From: Heterodera schachtii
Taxonomy: Eukaryota; Nematoda; Chromadorea; Rhabditida; Heteroderidae
Direction of reading: 5' to 3'
NCBI GenBank assembly: GCA_023374025.1
Contig: SIJG01000001.1
Coordinates: forward strand, 4,238,616 to 4,302,615
Length of the DNA stretch: 64,000 nt
Of the stretch, positions 24,091-35,906 are shown in pieces. The notes under the pieces were generated by a model. That model saw only the letters and a list, made by a program, of their open reading frames with translations, had not been told where the DNA came from and ran no database searches. The stretch's first letter is position 1. Each line of letters starts with the position of its first letter. A program made the position numbers and the translations under genes.

Positions 24091-26089
24091 AAATAAGCAA
24101 CCGAAATTCGCCGATGGTTATGTGCAAGGTTTCACCAGCAGCAGCATGGGAAAGTCCAACTTCAACAACGACTTCACCATCTTCATTTTCACCGATCACC
24201 AACAACATAAACAAGGATTTGGACAATGATGTGCTGAAAATGATACCAAAAACAATGGAGGAAGTGGACAGGTACGGTAGTCGGAACTAAGTTTTAGGGA
24301 ATTTTATTGAAAGTACGGTAAAAATCATTAGAGTCTGTGTGAAAGTTAGGGCAAGTACAGTGGTAGGGGACGCTAGGTACTACACATACTGTAATGGACA
24401 ATGAGAGAAAATATTAGAAACTGTGAAATTGTTTGGCTAACTACGGTAGGGATAGGTACTGTATTATACCTGGAGTAAAGAAATTTTTGTACTAATTTCA
24501 CACATACATTAGACGACAAATTCCATGGTGGCATTGGCGCAAATTTGGTGACGCGTTGCGACAACGTCCTATTTACCAAGATTTGCCATCGTCACCCAAT
24601 GCAGGCAGGTGCCGGGAAGGATTGCCGCCCGAGTTCCGAATCCTGACATTTTTCTCGTACCAAATGCCAAAAATTTCTGGTCATGAATCTCGACATTTTC
24701 TCGTCCCGAATTTTGACATATTTCTCGCCCCGAATCCAGGAATTTTTCTCATCCCCAGCGTTTTTTGTCACGAATTCCGGCTTTTTTCTCGTCCTCTTTT
24801 TCTTGTCCCGAACCTCGGCATTTCTAAATACTAATATTTTTCTCGTCCCAAACACCGATTTTCTCGTCCTAAATCCCGACCTTTTCTCGTCCCGAGATAT
24901 TTTTCTTGTTCTCTCACAAATTTTCGGCAGTCCCGAATCCCGAAGTTCCACAACCTTTTTCCTGTCCCACTACATTTAAGCCAAAATTTCGACCGACCCG
25001 ACTTTTAGAGTCCCGGTTTCAGTCCCAGCCAGAGGCTCGTTTTTTTTTGGCCTTTAGCAAACCCCTAAATCACCAGCAGGTGACATTTTATTACTGGACA
25101 AAAGTGTGCGCTGTTGCCATTGGGCACTCGAAGGGCTGTGCGATCGGAGTTGGCAGCGTTTTCGCGAACTATGGTAGAAGCGAGGCTCCAAGGATGGGAT
25201 GGAATTTCAAAAAAAAAAATTTTTGGGGTACCCGGGAAAATTTACGAAAATTTTCCGACTAAATTCCATTCCATGGCTTGGTAGTGTGAGAGGAGGAGTA
25301 CGGAATTTGGCTTCTCAATTTTTTGTAAATTTTTAGTCCAAAATCTTGCGGCAGTCTGATCTGTTCATGTAAGTTTCTCTAATCCATTCAATGAATATTA
25401 AATTAATTAATTATAAGATTGCATTTTTGGAATAAAATTAATTATTTTTACCAAATTAAAATTTAAATAAATAAATAAAATTATTATACCGTATGCCCCT
25501 AATAGAGCAGCTGCTACCTCTGCTACTCCTTAATCTGTTTTCTTATTCATACGATTGCTAAGTGTACTTATTTCTTGAATTGTCCTTTATGGCGGGTTCG
25601 GGCTAAAAAAAACGAAAAACCCTGAAAAATTGAACGCTACTTCTAATCACTTTTTCCAACTACATTTTAGAAATTTTCCAAAAAATTGGGTCTCTAACTT
25701 ATGAGAAAAAATTTTTTGATTCAAAATCCTGGATTTGAAGCCTTTTGTCTACATGTTAAGCAATTGATGGCACATTGTCCTGTACCCGTGCCATCAATGT
25801 GGACGTGATCGCCTGCTATGAACAACGGCGCCGGCAACAAAATCGACCAGCACAGGCACAACAACTGACTGTAATATCAACAACTGTGCCATCGGTTACT
25901 ACTGTCCCATGGCATGGGACAACTACCGTAGCCGACAAAAGCAGTTTTGGCGGAGGCGCCAAATTTGAAACGGAAACAAATACCGTATCAGAAGCAGTGG
26001 TGACGGTTGAAAATGAAGACAAAAGGGCATTTGCTGTAGAAAAAGAAATGAAAATGTTTATGGAAAGTACAACACGTCAAAACATTTGA
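24091..26089 (+). CDS. ShKT-like cysteine-rich protein (5' end not found)
   Basis: Exons 24091-24271, 24513-24604, 25080-25173, 25337-25368 and 25761-26089, phase-consistent if the second uses a GC donor (GCAG|GCAGGT); the GT four bases on leads to a stop. Domain order: a Ser/Thr/Pro region (ESPTSTTTSPSSFSP), VLKMIPKTMEEVDR, a Trp/Arg-rich stretch (QIPWWHWRKFGDALRQR), then an ShKT-like module with C-C-H-W-A-L-E-G-L-C and E-L-C-P-K-S-C-G-S-L-I-C (six cysteines). The C-terminal 100 residues are Thr/Val/Glu-rich. ShKT modules are typical of nematode extracellular enzymes and surface or secreted proteins. AATAAA overlaps the stop codon. The first exon and any signal peptide were not identified; it may be joined to unseen 5' sequence. 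Confidence 0.6.
24625..25015. repeat. Degenerate tandem array in intron of ShKT-like gene
   Basis: About ten diverged units of the form tttttctcgtcccgaatcc with variable filler (gacattt, aggaattt) occupy most of the intron between 24605 and 25079. Units are 25-40 bases, all in the same orientation. Confidence 0.7.
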
Positions 26090-26139
26090 ATAAATACATA
26101 TTTATTTGGATTCACTGTCGGTTTTTATACAATTTGTGA

Positions 26140-26765
26140 ATTTTCACAAAAAAAAAGTTAAGCCTAAACTTTTTCGCATATTTCAAAAGCAATTAAAAAA
26201 TTTTGAAAATTTTTATTCATCTCACTTTTTGATAGTAAAAGCATCAGATTGCCTTATTTAACTTGTAAATAAAATTTGGTGCATTTCAGAGCATTTTCTG
26301 AAAAAATAATTATAAATTAATTTTGCAAAAAAATAAAAATAAAATAATAAACCCTCCTTAATAATACGCAAAATTGGAATGTCTAAAATTTTTTAAAGAG
26401 ACATTATGGGACAGTTAATTAATTATATATAAATGAGAATTGTTCTCAGCTGTTATCCTGCAAAATCTGGTGCATCAGAGCACTTTCTGAAAAAATAATT
26501 ATGAATTAATTCGCAAAAAAGAAAAAAAATAATGAACCCTCCTCCTTAATAATTTTCCTGCGCATTGAATTTTCACAAAAGTTAAGCCTAAACTTTTTCG
26601 TATATTTAAAAAGCAATTAAAAAATTTCGGAAATTGTTTATTCATCATTCTTTTTCATAATATAAGCATCAGAGTGCCATAAAATTTGGTGCATTTCAGA
26701 GCCCTTTCTGAAAAAATATTCATGAATTGATTTTGCAAAAAAAAATTAAAATAATGGACCCCCCT
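26140..26765. repeat. ~420-bp tandem duplication, about 1.5 copies
   Basis: ttttcacaaaa with gttaagcctaaactttttcg occurs at 26142 and 26567; gtgcatttcagagc or a close variant occurs at 26280, 26468 and 26692, each followed by ctttctgaaaaaataa. No gene is seen in 26100-28300. Confidence 0.7.
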
Positions 26766-26929
26766 TAATCAGGGCTCTAATATTTAGCATAAAATTTGAA
26801 AATTTGGGTGAGAATGGTTGGTGTCTTTGGTGCTCAATGTTTGGCGCTCAGTCGACCCGCCGTGTCCGCCAAATTTTTAATATGTTCTTCGAAAATATTG
26901 ACATTTTAAATTTAAAATTTTGTTAATAA

Positions 26930-27190
26930 AAAAGAAATAAATTTTGGGGGAAGAATTTTTTTGGAAAAATTTCCAATTCTTAGGGGTGTATTTTTTGTGT
27001 TTTTTTTGCATTTGTGTTAAGGAATTTTCTGAAAATCATTCAATAGGTAAAGTAGGTAGAACAACTCACAAATAGGTAAGAATAGGTATTAAAGTCATCG
27101 TAGACACCCCAAACCAAGTGGAAAATGCTTTTTTAGTGCTTATCTGTGCGTATTAAGTTCGCAAAAATTTTAGGTATTTACTTAAATTTC
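26930..27190. repeat. Dispersed 'gcctatttttgcc' element, copy 2 (inverted)
   Basis: The reverse complement matches 4675-4960, including ttggtttggggtgtctacgatgac, aatacgcacagataagcac and the acacccctaagaattgg segment. Confidence 0.75.
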
Positions 27191-28316
27191 CCAGCCCTAA
27201 TAATTAAATTACCAAAAATCGTAAAAAACCAAAAAATTGACTTTTCCATAAATTCAATAGTTAATTAGAAAGCTTTTTTTAAGCTACAACATCTGTATAT
27301 GAGTTTTTTACGCCAGACTAATTTTCTTAAAAATTTTGAAAAAAGGCTGAAAATTCAGTTTTTTTTTTTGATAAATTCTGTTTAATGTTTGGCCTGCCCA
27401 CGCCGCCCCCCCACCCCACATTCCATAAACCACCCAAATTTGTCCACTTCATCTGAAATGAAGCATTCACATGAAGTGCACACAGAAAAATCCCTCGGTC
27501 GCGATCGCGCATTGCGGATTCAATTTGCCGCGGTCGCGGATCGCGCAAAAAAATTGTTTTTTAATTTTTCTTTTACTTTCTATTTATATGCTACATTGAT
27601 GTTTTTATTTTACGTTATTAAAGTCACAATGCACAACAATTTATTAATGTAAGTAAATAAATTTTTATTGAAAAAGTTTCGATTTTAGCCTTTTTCTTTT
27701 GTTAATTGGTGCCTTCCAATGGGGACATCTGCAAGAAATCACTTTAAGTTTGCATATTTTGTAAATTTTGCATGTTTACGCGCATATCTTATACATTAGA
27801 GGTGTGCCGTGAATCACGGTCACGGTTACCGTGAATTTTACGGGTTTTTCGGTCACGATTCGTGGGGTCAATTCACGGTTTTTCCATGAATAATTTACGT
27901 TCAAGTGGTTAATTATGTTTTTTACAAACACAGCCAAATGCCAAAGACAAAATAATCGCTTCGCACGGGGTATCGCATGCTATGATTAATCTTCTTTGTC
28001 GTTATGGATTCCCATTGCAGCATGTTAGTTCAATGTTAATCAGGGCTGGGGAGTGACAGTGGCGGTACTCGGGATTACGATCGAGTTTTTTCGTTTTCTG
28101 AATTATTAGTTTAAAATTCTCGTACTCAAAGATCCGCTTTATTCACGAGTAGCGCTATCCACGACCACATTTTTCGGTGCGCGTCCCAGTTCCAATCCTT
28201 GTGATTTAATAATATAAAACAATTAGATTATGATCGAGTCACAACGAAGGGACAACAGGCACGGCGGAGCCAAAATTAGTTGGCCAACCTGATATACAAT
28301 TCCGCAGCTAATTGAC

Positions 28317-28421
28317 ATGGCCAGTAATTACGCTTACACATTGGAAATTTGCGAAACCAGCCACTATAAAATGAGTCCGTTGATTAAATATCCGGATGAA
28401 CCCACTCCCGAGCTTGCCTAA
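28317..28421 (+). CDS. Short open frame, possibly an exon remnant
   Basis: A 34-codon frame (begins MASNYAYTLEICETSHYK) has balanced composition and follows a plausible acceptor (attccgcag). There is no donor before its stop and no partner exon that I can phase, so it may be a gene fragment. Confidence 0.2.
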   Translation: MASNYAYTLEICETSHYKMSPLIKYPDEPTPELA

Positions 28422-28681
28422 CGCGAAAACGGACGATTTAATTTAAATGTTGGTTCTATGTTTCACAGGACAAATTATGTAGAAAACTGACATTCGTTTT
28501 TCAAGAACTTTTCAAAAAACTCGTGGTAACATTTAGCTTTTCAGGTTTACAATCTTTGTTTTTGCCACAATTTTTAGTCGCTTTAGGAATGTATAATTTT
28601 TTAAATAAAAGACTAATTTAAATGGTGGAAAAGTTACTTAATTTTTCAGTATTTTTTCCACCGCCCTTCTCATGATCAGGC

Positions 28682-28803
28682 ATGGACTACTCGGATCGTG
28701 CAGGCGAAGAAAACATCGATCAGAAAATCATTTTGGATACCAAGACCATTTACGGCTGTGGTGATGTCAGTGAACCAAAGAACGAAATGGAAGAGGGCAT
28801 GTG
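28682..28803 (+). CDS. Possible exon, acidic 40-residue frame
   Basis: After acceptor catgatcag a frame encodes MDYSDRAGEENIDQKIILD, then TKTIYGCGDVSEPKNEMEEGM, ending at a GTGAAA that could be a donor or simply the stop. The composition looks protein-like; flanking exons were not found. Confidence 0.25.
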
Positions 28804-28939
28804 AAAAATCAATTTTAAAAATACGGATGATGACAATGACAAACAATTATTTAATTTTACATTCATTCAAAATTGTAAGAGATTTTAATTCGTTTCATGA
28901 GAAATATCATTTAAATTAAAGGGTCTTCCTGTTACCCAT

Positions 28940-29118
28940 GACTGTACTATTTCTCTAGTAAGAGAGTCAGAATCTGCGTGCAAAAAGAGAGAAGTGAAAA
29001 ATAAGTACATTCATTGAATGTACTTATTTTTCGCTTCTCTGCTTTGTACTCGAGACACGCAAAGGATTCTGTGCTACGCAGGATTCTGATTCCTCTAACT
29101 AGAGAAATAGTACAGTCA
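28940..29118. mobile_element. Near-perfect hairpin MITE
   Basis: gactgtactatttctctagt at the left end mirrors actagagaaatagtacagtc at the right, and the centre is itself a palindrome (gaaaaataagtacattcattgaatgtacttatttttc). The whole 179 bases could fold as one long hairpin. Confidence 0.9.
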
Positions 29119-29422
29119 CTGTACTGAAGGCATAGGAGAGCAGCAGAAAAATAAGTGCGACCTCTGGTATAAATACAGTAGGGTTGTTGCCCATCTCGTT
29201 CCCGTATTCTAGTGTTTTTATCCCTCTCGTATTTTGGCACGAGATTGGGTCATTTTTTGACAAAACCGAAAATATTTACCATTTTTCGGCTACGTATAAC
29301 TCTACTTCCAATCATTTTTGGTACAACTTTAGGCAAAATCTGTAAAAATATCACCATTTATAAACAGAAAAACCCAGAGCTTTGAGGAAAACAGAAAAAT
29401 TAAAAAAAAAACAACGACGAAA

Positions 29423-29611
29423 TCAAAGTGCCAAATTTTTGATGAGATTCATATTCATGCGATTGGTTTGCGACGCTGCATTTGCTTTTGCATTTTCGAG
29501 CAGTTTTTCCATCTTTTGCTCAAATTCTTCACGAAATTTTTCAGTAATTTCCGTAGGTCCGTTCAAAATTTTTAATTTTTTTGGTTTTTTTCTGGCAACC
29601 ATTTCGCACAA
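29423..29611 (-). CDS. Short basic/coiled-coil open frame
   Basis: 62 codons, with a better second start giving MVARKKPKKLKILNGPTEI followed by a charged helix (EKFREEFEQKMEKLLENAKANAA). A basic N-terminus plus an amphipathic helix vaguely recalls the N-terminus of borealin-type chromosomal passenger proteins, but it is far too short and I do not claim it. A MITE begins only 11 bases upstream of the frame. Confidence 0.3.
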   Translation of the reverse strand: MCEMVARKKPKKLKILNGPTEITEKFREEFEQKMEKLLENAKANAASQTNRMNMNLIKNLAL

Positions 29612-29621
29612 TTTAAATCCC

Positions 29622-29814
29622 GGACCCGAATTCGAACAAAAAGTCGAAAATTCAAATTCTCGAATTTCGCATTTTTGGTTGAATATAGGTTTAAATACAC
29701 GAAAACATTCTAAAAGTTACCAATTTTGCAATAAAAGATCATTTAAGTCATGTTTAGACCAAAAATTCAAATTCGAGAATTTGAATTTTCGACTTTTTTT
29801 TTCAAATTCGGGTC
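29622..29814. mobile_element. Palindromic MITE (ggacccgaattcg ends)
   Basis: ggacccgaattcgaacaaaaagtcgaaaattcaaattctcgaattt on the left is complementary to the right arm aaattcgagaatttgaattttcgac followed by aaattcgggtcc. The spacer is about 100 bases. Confidence 0.88.
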
Positions 29815-29889
29815 CGTGGTTCGGAATTGGCCGAAATGGATGTCGGATTCGTGATCAGTGACCTTGAAAAGCCCAGAAAACTTCTTTTT

Positions 29890-30115
29890 TTTTGTGATTA
29901 TACGCTATTTACTAGTGACCTTTATTCTGATTTCTTAAAAATAGTCATGAAAATATAATGTTTGCGCAAAATTGGTAATTTTTTTTGACAAAAGTCTGTT
30001 AACAATCCCCATTAAAAATTACAAAATTTGCTCGGAGTCGCCTATCGGCGCCGTCGTGCGCCGCCGGAGGCCCTGCCCATCCCCCAAAATTTTTTGGAAA
30101 AAGCGCGCCGCAAAA
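29890..30115. repeat. 3' body fragment of the SINE-like element
   Basis: cggagtcgcctatcggcgccg and the following cccaaaattttttggaaaaagcgc match the 3' bodies at 15150-15230 and 44470-44540. No tRNA-like head is present, so this is a 5'-truncated or decayed copy. Confidence 0.5.
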
Positions 30116-30134
30116 AAAAATACAAAAATCGGTG

Positions 30135-30830
30135 ACTACAAAGAGTGAGAGACAGAGTAAGAATAAGAGATAAAGAGAAAGGTGGACAAAGAGAGAAAGA
30201 AAGGTAAGAGTTACCTAATTAAGACATTAATCATCAATATACATACATATTTTGGCAAGCACCTTTTCCCCCTATACAATTTTCATTCATTCTTTTCTGA
30301 GTTCATTTTGAGTTGCATAAAATAAAACAGGCAAATTTTAATGTGCTACTTCAATTAGGTCACTACACATTTTAGTTACTTAATTATTCATTCGTTAATT
30401 ACAAACTTAAAAATACCTACATATGTATTGTAGACAGAAAGTGAATGATGAGTGACAGGTCAAAGGGAGAGAAAAAGATACGAAAATACAAAAATTCGGT
30501 GAGAATGAGAGACAGAGAAAGAGAAAGAATAGAGAGACAAAGAGAGAGAGAGAGACAGAGAGAGAGAAAGAGAAAGGGAGAGAGAAACACAAAGGTAAGA
30601 GTTACCTAATTAAGGCACCAATCATCAATTTACATACATATCAAGCAAGCACCTTTTCCCCCCCTATCCAATGTGTTCATTCATTCTTTTCTGAGTTCAT
30701 TTTGAGCTGCATAAAAATAAAACAGATAAATTTTAATGTGCTCCTTCAATTAGGTCAACATACATTTAATTACCTAATTATTCATTTGTTAATTACAAAC
30801 TTAAACATACCTAAATAAACATTCGATAGT
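30135..30830. repeat. ~394-bp tandem duplication with GA-rich tract
   Basis: A gagagacagagaaagag purine tract followed by ggtaagagttacctaattaag, caagcaccttttcccc and ttctgagttcattttgag is present twice (from about 30140 and 30485). The tracts differ in length; no coding frame is seen. Confidence 0.8.
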
Positions 30831-31019
30831 TACAGACCAATTCCCTAACAAATAAGCAAAACAATAAGGGGCTACACAATTTAAATTTGCTGCACAAAAC
30901 TAAAGGGTATTCGCCTCATTTTGGTTTTGTAGTTCTATAAAAAACTGGGTCACCTAAAGTAAAAGCATCGGGAGCCCTTATCTAGGAAAGTGCGCATAAG
31001 AAAAGAGACTGGCAAAAAC

Positions 31020-31398
31020 TTTTGCGGGAGCCGGCAAGAGTACCGGGAATCTGGAAAATTTCTGATAAGATTTTGCTGAATTTCCGTCTATTGTAGTTTT
31101 CTAAAGAGTTTAAAATGCAATTTCTGCCAATCATTTTTACCCCCGCATTGGGTAGGGTTTATAAAATTGGATAAACCATGTTAAGAAAAAACAATGTTTA
31201 TTAAAAAAAACTTCGCGGGGGCCTTCAAAAACTACGGAGCCCTGAAAAATTCCGGCGTGACCCTGGTCCCGTCTCTCTCTCTTGAGTTTTTATGATCAAT
31301 TTTTACCAATACATTTTCACTCCGCATATTTTCTTTTGGGATTGGGACTGCTAAAATTGGATGAAATGTGTTAAGAAATAAAAATGCTTATTTTTTAG
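31020..31398. repeat. ~200-bp tandem duplication upstream of the orphan gene
   Basis: gcggg-a/g-gcc with aaaattggat and the atgttaagaaa ending recur at 31020-31205 and 31210-31395. The second copy ends about 20 bases before the start codon at 31420, so the duplication sits in the promoter region. Confidence 0.6.
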
Positions 31399-31419
31399 AA
31401 TAGAAAAATTTGCCTGACA

Positions 31420-33244
31420 ATGGAACTCCAAATATTAAAAGACGCCTCTGGACAAACTGCATTTAAATTGGAAGGCCGCCACCCGATCACCGTCACCGCT
31501 TCTGCTGTTCCGGACCTTGCATCGTTCGAAACCATTCATATTCGGTAGGCTGCCAAATCTGGGTTTTACGTCAGTCATACTTCGGTAATCGTGCCGATGG
31601 TACCCCCCCCCCCCCACTTTTACGAAAAAATTAAATATTTTGTCTCAAGGTAGTCATTTTAGGGGTTTTTATGGTGTAGAATTCATTTCTGATATCCATT
31701 CCGGCTTAATTCCGTACCTCGGACCGATTTAGAACAAAAAAATTAATTGATATTTTCGTGGTTCGCATTTTTTCTCTAAAATATTGGTTTAGCTTTTTTT
31801 TTATTGAGACATCGGTGGCTTTGAGTTAGTTTCATTAGATTTAAGGTCGGAATGGATATTGGAATCGGTTTCTTCTATCCTAAAAACCCCTAAAATGACT
31901 ATTTCGGGGAAAAAAACTAAAATTTTTTTTTTTTTTTAAGTGGGGGTTGGGGTACCATCGGCACTATTACCCATCCGGCACTTCCCGCCGCCCTTCCAAA
32001 TTAGGGCTGAACGGGGCTATTTTCATGGCGCTGCCTCCTTTTTTATAACCTGAAAATACGTACCCTGCCACTATTTCCAAATCCATTCGTCACCCTCAAC
32101 TTAAAAATGTGAAAAATTTTAAACAGCCTATAAAAATTTTTTATTTTTCAGTTTTTTCGATCGTTTTGCCGACGCATTTTTCACCGAACGAAAGGAACAA
32201 TTGTCCCGCAAGCGTATTGAACTGGCAATTTTCTCTCCAGAGACTGATCAATCGAAGAACGCCTTTCGAGTTATGTGGTCGCTTTGCAGCTCGAAAATTA
32301 GCGCAATCACTTCTGTTGCTGACCGTCGTAATGCTTCTGTCGCTGACCGTCGTAACGCTTCTGCCGCTGACCGTCATAACGCCAAAAACACCGACATCTA
32401 CGACCTGGGCCCGTATTTCGACACCGTTTCCGACTGGGTTCTGGCTCCGACCTTGCGCCGTGTCGATGGAATTTCTGGCTTATGGCCCGTTCACCAGTGG
32501 CTTCACAATGGCAAAGGAGGCGACGTTGTCAAAACTTTCACCATGCATCCCCCGGAGGAAGGGACGAAAATTCCCGCAGAGGATTTCGAAAAATTTTTGT
32601 TGGTAAGCATTCGTTAAATATGCTGTGTTCACGAGCGTAGGCAGTCAGACCACTAATTTTGGCGGCGGCGGGGAGGGGGGGGGGGGGGGGCTAATTCACA
32701 GCCCTCAATTTTTTTAGCTCCTGCCTCAATTATTTTTACCGCGCTTTTATTCACACTTTATAGAGAACAAATTTTGACGACAAACCTTTTCAAATATTTC
32801 TTTCATTTTCGATTTTATGGGGCTGCCCTTGCCTACACTTTTGTTGTATTTCATCGTTCACCGCTTGAAAAACTTAAAAACTCAAAATTTTGACAATTTT
32901 TTTTGCGACTAAACTTTCGCTTTCTCGTTTTCCTTTAAGCATTTTAACTTTCTTTTTTGCTTTTTTAGAGTTTCTTCCGTTGTGGTGCAAAACCTCCCGG
33001 TTACATCGCAAAGTTCCTGCATGGTGTTGTTGAGCAAAAAGTAAGTGAATTTTCTATAACAAAGGGCGGATATTCTCTGAGCCTGGACTCGTGCGTGAAA
33101 GCTGATGGGACCACCAAAGATTGGACTTTGAAGTGTTCCCAAAACAATGAAGAAGCGAAGTCGACTGCGAAAGTCGACCAATCGGCCCCGGCCGAAAAGC
33201 TGAAAATCATTTTGGAATTGGACCAAAAGAAAGTTGACAATTGA
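31420..33244 (+). CDS. Orphan 283-residue protein with ADRRNAS repeats
   Basis: Exons 31420-31544, 32152-32602 and 32969-33244 are in phase and give 283 residues. The start follows gcttattttttag by about 20 bases (trans-splice-like). Sections: MELQILKDASGQTAFKLEG; RFFDRFADAFFTERKEQL; a triple 8-residue repeat (SVADRRNA type, nucleotides 32321-32383); DLGPYFDTVSDWVLAPTLR and GLWPVHQWLHNGKGGDVVK; CGAKPPGYIAKFLHGVV; a charged tail (ILELDQKKVDN). No signal peptide or transmembrane segment, and no family recognised. The third exon contains GTAAGT at 33041 that is not needed as a donor because the frame stays open. Intron 1 hosts a MITE. A damaged copy of exon 3 lies at 42625-42790. Confidence 0.8.
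31584..31972. mobile_element. 389-bp foldback MITE in intron 1 of the orphan gene
   Basis: ggtaatcgtgccgatggtacc followed by a C-run mirrors the G-rich right arm and ggtaccatcggcactattacc. The arms continue inward (cattttaggggttttta / taaaaacccctaaaatg), so most of the element can fold back. Target duplication is not obvious. Confidence 0.88.
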
Positions 33245-33249
33245 TAAGT

Positions 33250-33700
33250 CCAGCAAGGACGGATGATGCGTATTTAATTGACAAATGACCCGTTTAAATA
33301 TGACTGCATATTCTAAATGTTTTTAATTTATTTTCAAGAATTACAAAAAACAAATTATTTGATAAATGTGGTTTTTCGCTTTCACATAATCTGTTTGTTT
33401 TTTGTTTTTTTGGTTTTTCCTAATTAATTTTTACGTCTCTTTAATTAGCCTTGAAGCGATAAGTGAAAAGCAGAGGCTTTTCTTTTAGGACTGATTAAGC
33501 GCACTTTTCGCCATTTCACAAAAAAATTTCATTTTAACACATCCCTCTGTGCAACCAAATTGTCACCGTAAAAAAAATAAAACTAATTAAAAGTTTTACA
33601 TTTGTTTCCTAGAAATTTTTTTCAAAAAATTGACTCGAACGAAGATACAAAATTCAATTAAAATTGAGCCGCGGTTAACAAAATATTTAAGCCGTGCTCA
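33250..33700. other. Shared downstream segment of the duplication block
   Basis: 33246-33620 is nearly identical to 42786-43160 (from taagtccagcaaggacgg to caaaaaat). Both follow exon 3 of the orphan gene or its damaged copy. It is likely 3' untranslated and spacer DNA; no gene is seen. Confidence 0.7.
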
Positions 33701-34834
33701 ATTATTATCATTGATTCATTCGAGATCAATATCATCCACTGCAACTTTTAAATGAGACGGGGCGACATATGACGTGTTTGTGGCAACCGGCCAGTCCCAA
33801 CTAATTTGATTTCTAATTAACGTCCAATATCCGCCCTGTGCCCAAAGTGTCAGCAATTCTTGCGTCTTCTCATTCATAATGTACGAAATTTTTGCCGTAA
33901 TCATCGCGGCTGTTAAGGCTTTCATCCTCTGAGCGATATTTTTCCTTTGGCACAGTGACAAAATAATTAACCGGCGATGTGTCATTGATGAATTTCTGAA
34001 TGATCTAATTGTTTAAAGAGATTAATACAATATTTATTTTAAAAATAGAATTATTTATTGAGGAGTTTTCTTGAAAATTGCTAATTGGGCGGTGAGGGTC
34101 AGCTGGACAAAAGTCGATAAACTAAGTAAGGCCGAGTCCTGGAACCCGACCGAGTCTAGATTGGATTTGGCCATCCCCTTCTTTCTTCGTTCCCATATTT
34201 GACCGTAGATCTTCCAAACCGCCTGATGCAACCCTTGCGTTTTATAATCCGTTAATGCCCCATTTCGGTGAGTGCCCTCCCCTCCACCTCCTTCAGTTGC
34301 TTGATGCTTTCGGTGGCATCTCGTGAGGAGCACCAGTCAAAATATTTGGGGTGGCCGTCCGCGCGCGGCAAATGAAGCCAATTAAACAGTGCCACATTTG
34401 TTTGATGAAAGACATCATCAACAACAGCATAAGGCATTAGCTGATGAGTGCACGAAATGAAGCGAAGCTCAGCACAATCCAACAGAGAGACGGGAAAATC
34501 ATTCAAAGCGTAGGGCGGATTTTGAGGAGGATTTGAAATTGAAATATTTGACATTTGAGGACATTGTTTTTTAGGGACAAACTGACATTTTGGACATTAG
34601 CCCCTGACATTTGAAAATATTTTTAAAAAGTACCTAACTGTTGTACAATCCGAATTCAACAAAAATATTCTCAACTTTAATCTCCGTTGATGGCCATTGG
34701 TTAAAAGTGGAGAAATTTCAAATTTGCGGAATTTGAACATTAATCCCGCATTTTTACAAAAACTTTGTTAAGAAAGGTGCAAGATTAATTTTTTTTTAAA
34801 CGATTTTTAAGCGAATAAGAAAATTTTTGAAAAA

Positions 34835-34925
34835 GGTTTCGAGGTTTAGGGTCTCGGTCTCGAGTCTCGGGGTCGAGTCTTGAGTCTCGGGAAATTTCGG
34901 TCTCGAGCAGCACTAGCCGGCACAA
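34835..34925. repeat. Low-complexity 'gtctcgggtctcgag' insert
   Basis: tcgaggtttagggtctcggtctcgagtctcggggtcgag and related words sit in the U1 segment; U2 and U3 lack them at the matching position. The style matches the other GC-rich, word-repeating element ends in the window. Confidence 0.55.
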
Positions 34926-35711
34926 TCGTGGCCGGCCCAACTGAGCTGCTCCGTCAAATGGATTTGGTCTATATGTTAATGAAAATATTTCAAAAGTTAC
35001 CGTATTTTTGAGACCTGGCATACGATAGGACGGGAGAGGGAAAATTCATATTAATTTAAATTTTCTTTAAATCCTTTTAATGTGAATGTTTCCCAAAATG
35101 TCGGGTCCTCAAATGTCAAACACTCAAATTTCGGGATGCCATTCCAAGAAGTAAAGAAGTTGCATTCAGACATTGGCCTGTAAAAAGCATTTTTGTGAGA
35201 ATAAAGCCATAGTTTTTGCGTTCAAAAACAAATCTTTTTAGCCTGAATTTGGCTATAATAATACACTTTAAAACATATTTTACATAATTAGGGTTTTAAT
35301 TAACATGAGCTTTTTGTGTAAAAGAATTGGAAAATTATCAGAAAATTTCTTCATACCAATTAATTTTTCAAGGTAATTTTTTTATATTTTTATCGAAAAA
35401 ATTCGTTAATTTTTGCATTTAATTACTTTTGTATTCGCTCTCTCTTTTTTTTAATTACGCTTACATTAGTGGCCAAATTTTTTTTATGATGACATCCCAA
35501 CTCTTCTGCTGATCAATTGGAGTGCGCACCTCAAAACAACCGCACGAGTCAAACGCATGTTTAATGCCGCGCAAAAAATTGAGCACTGAGCGATCAATGT
35601 AACTGAACGGATTAGCTATGCTTTAATGACCATAACCATATTATGAAGATTGCTGGGCAATTAGGGGGATAATTAGACCCGTCTAATTAAGAAAGGGCGG
35701 ATGTGCCTTGG

Positions 35712-35786
35712 TAGCTCATTTGTCAATGGTAAAGCTGCGAGTGGACGAGTGGGGTTGATTTCCACACACCGCCGAGGCCTTACATT
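35712..35786 (+). ncRNA. tRNA-like sequence in intron of U1
   Basis: A 74-base stretch starts gccttgg and ends ccgaggc (seven pairs, one wobble). It has tagctcatttg as A-box-like and gggttgatttcc as B-box-like sequence. The T arm is about four bases out of place and the D stem is imperfect, so it is a tRNA relic or SINE head, not a working tRNA. The same 260-bp segment is in U3 and missing from U2. Confidence 0.5.
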
Positions 35787-35906
35787 TTACCATATTTCTT
35801 ATTGTGTAGGTGTAATTTTATAAACTACGGTAGACACATTAAAAGGGGATGCTAATTGTTCGACATTTAACACAAATTGAGGTTGGGCGGCGGACCCTTT
35901 CCAATT

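Noticed and set aside
33041..33046. GTAAGT inside exon 3 of the orphan gene as a splice donor
   Set aside because: The frame continues open for 67 codons with natural composition to a stop, and no phased acceptor follows.
35712..35786. Functional tRNA gene
   Set aside because: T stem does not pair and the B box is displaced by about four bases despite good acceptor pairing.
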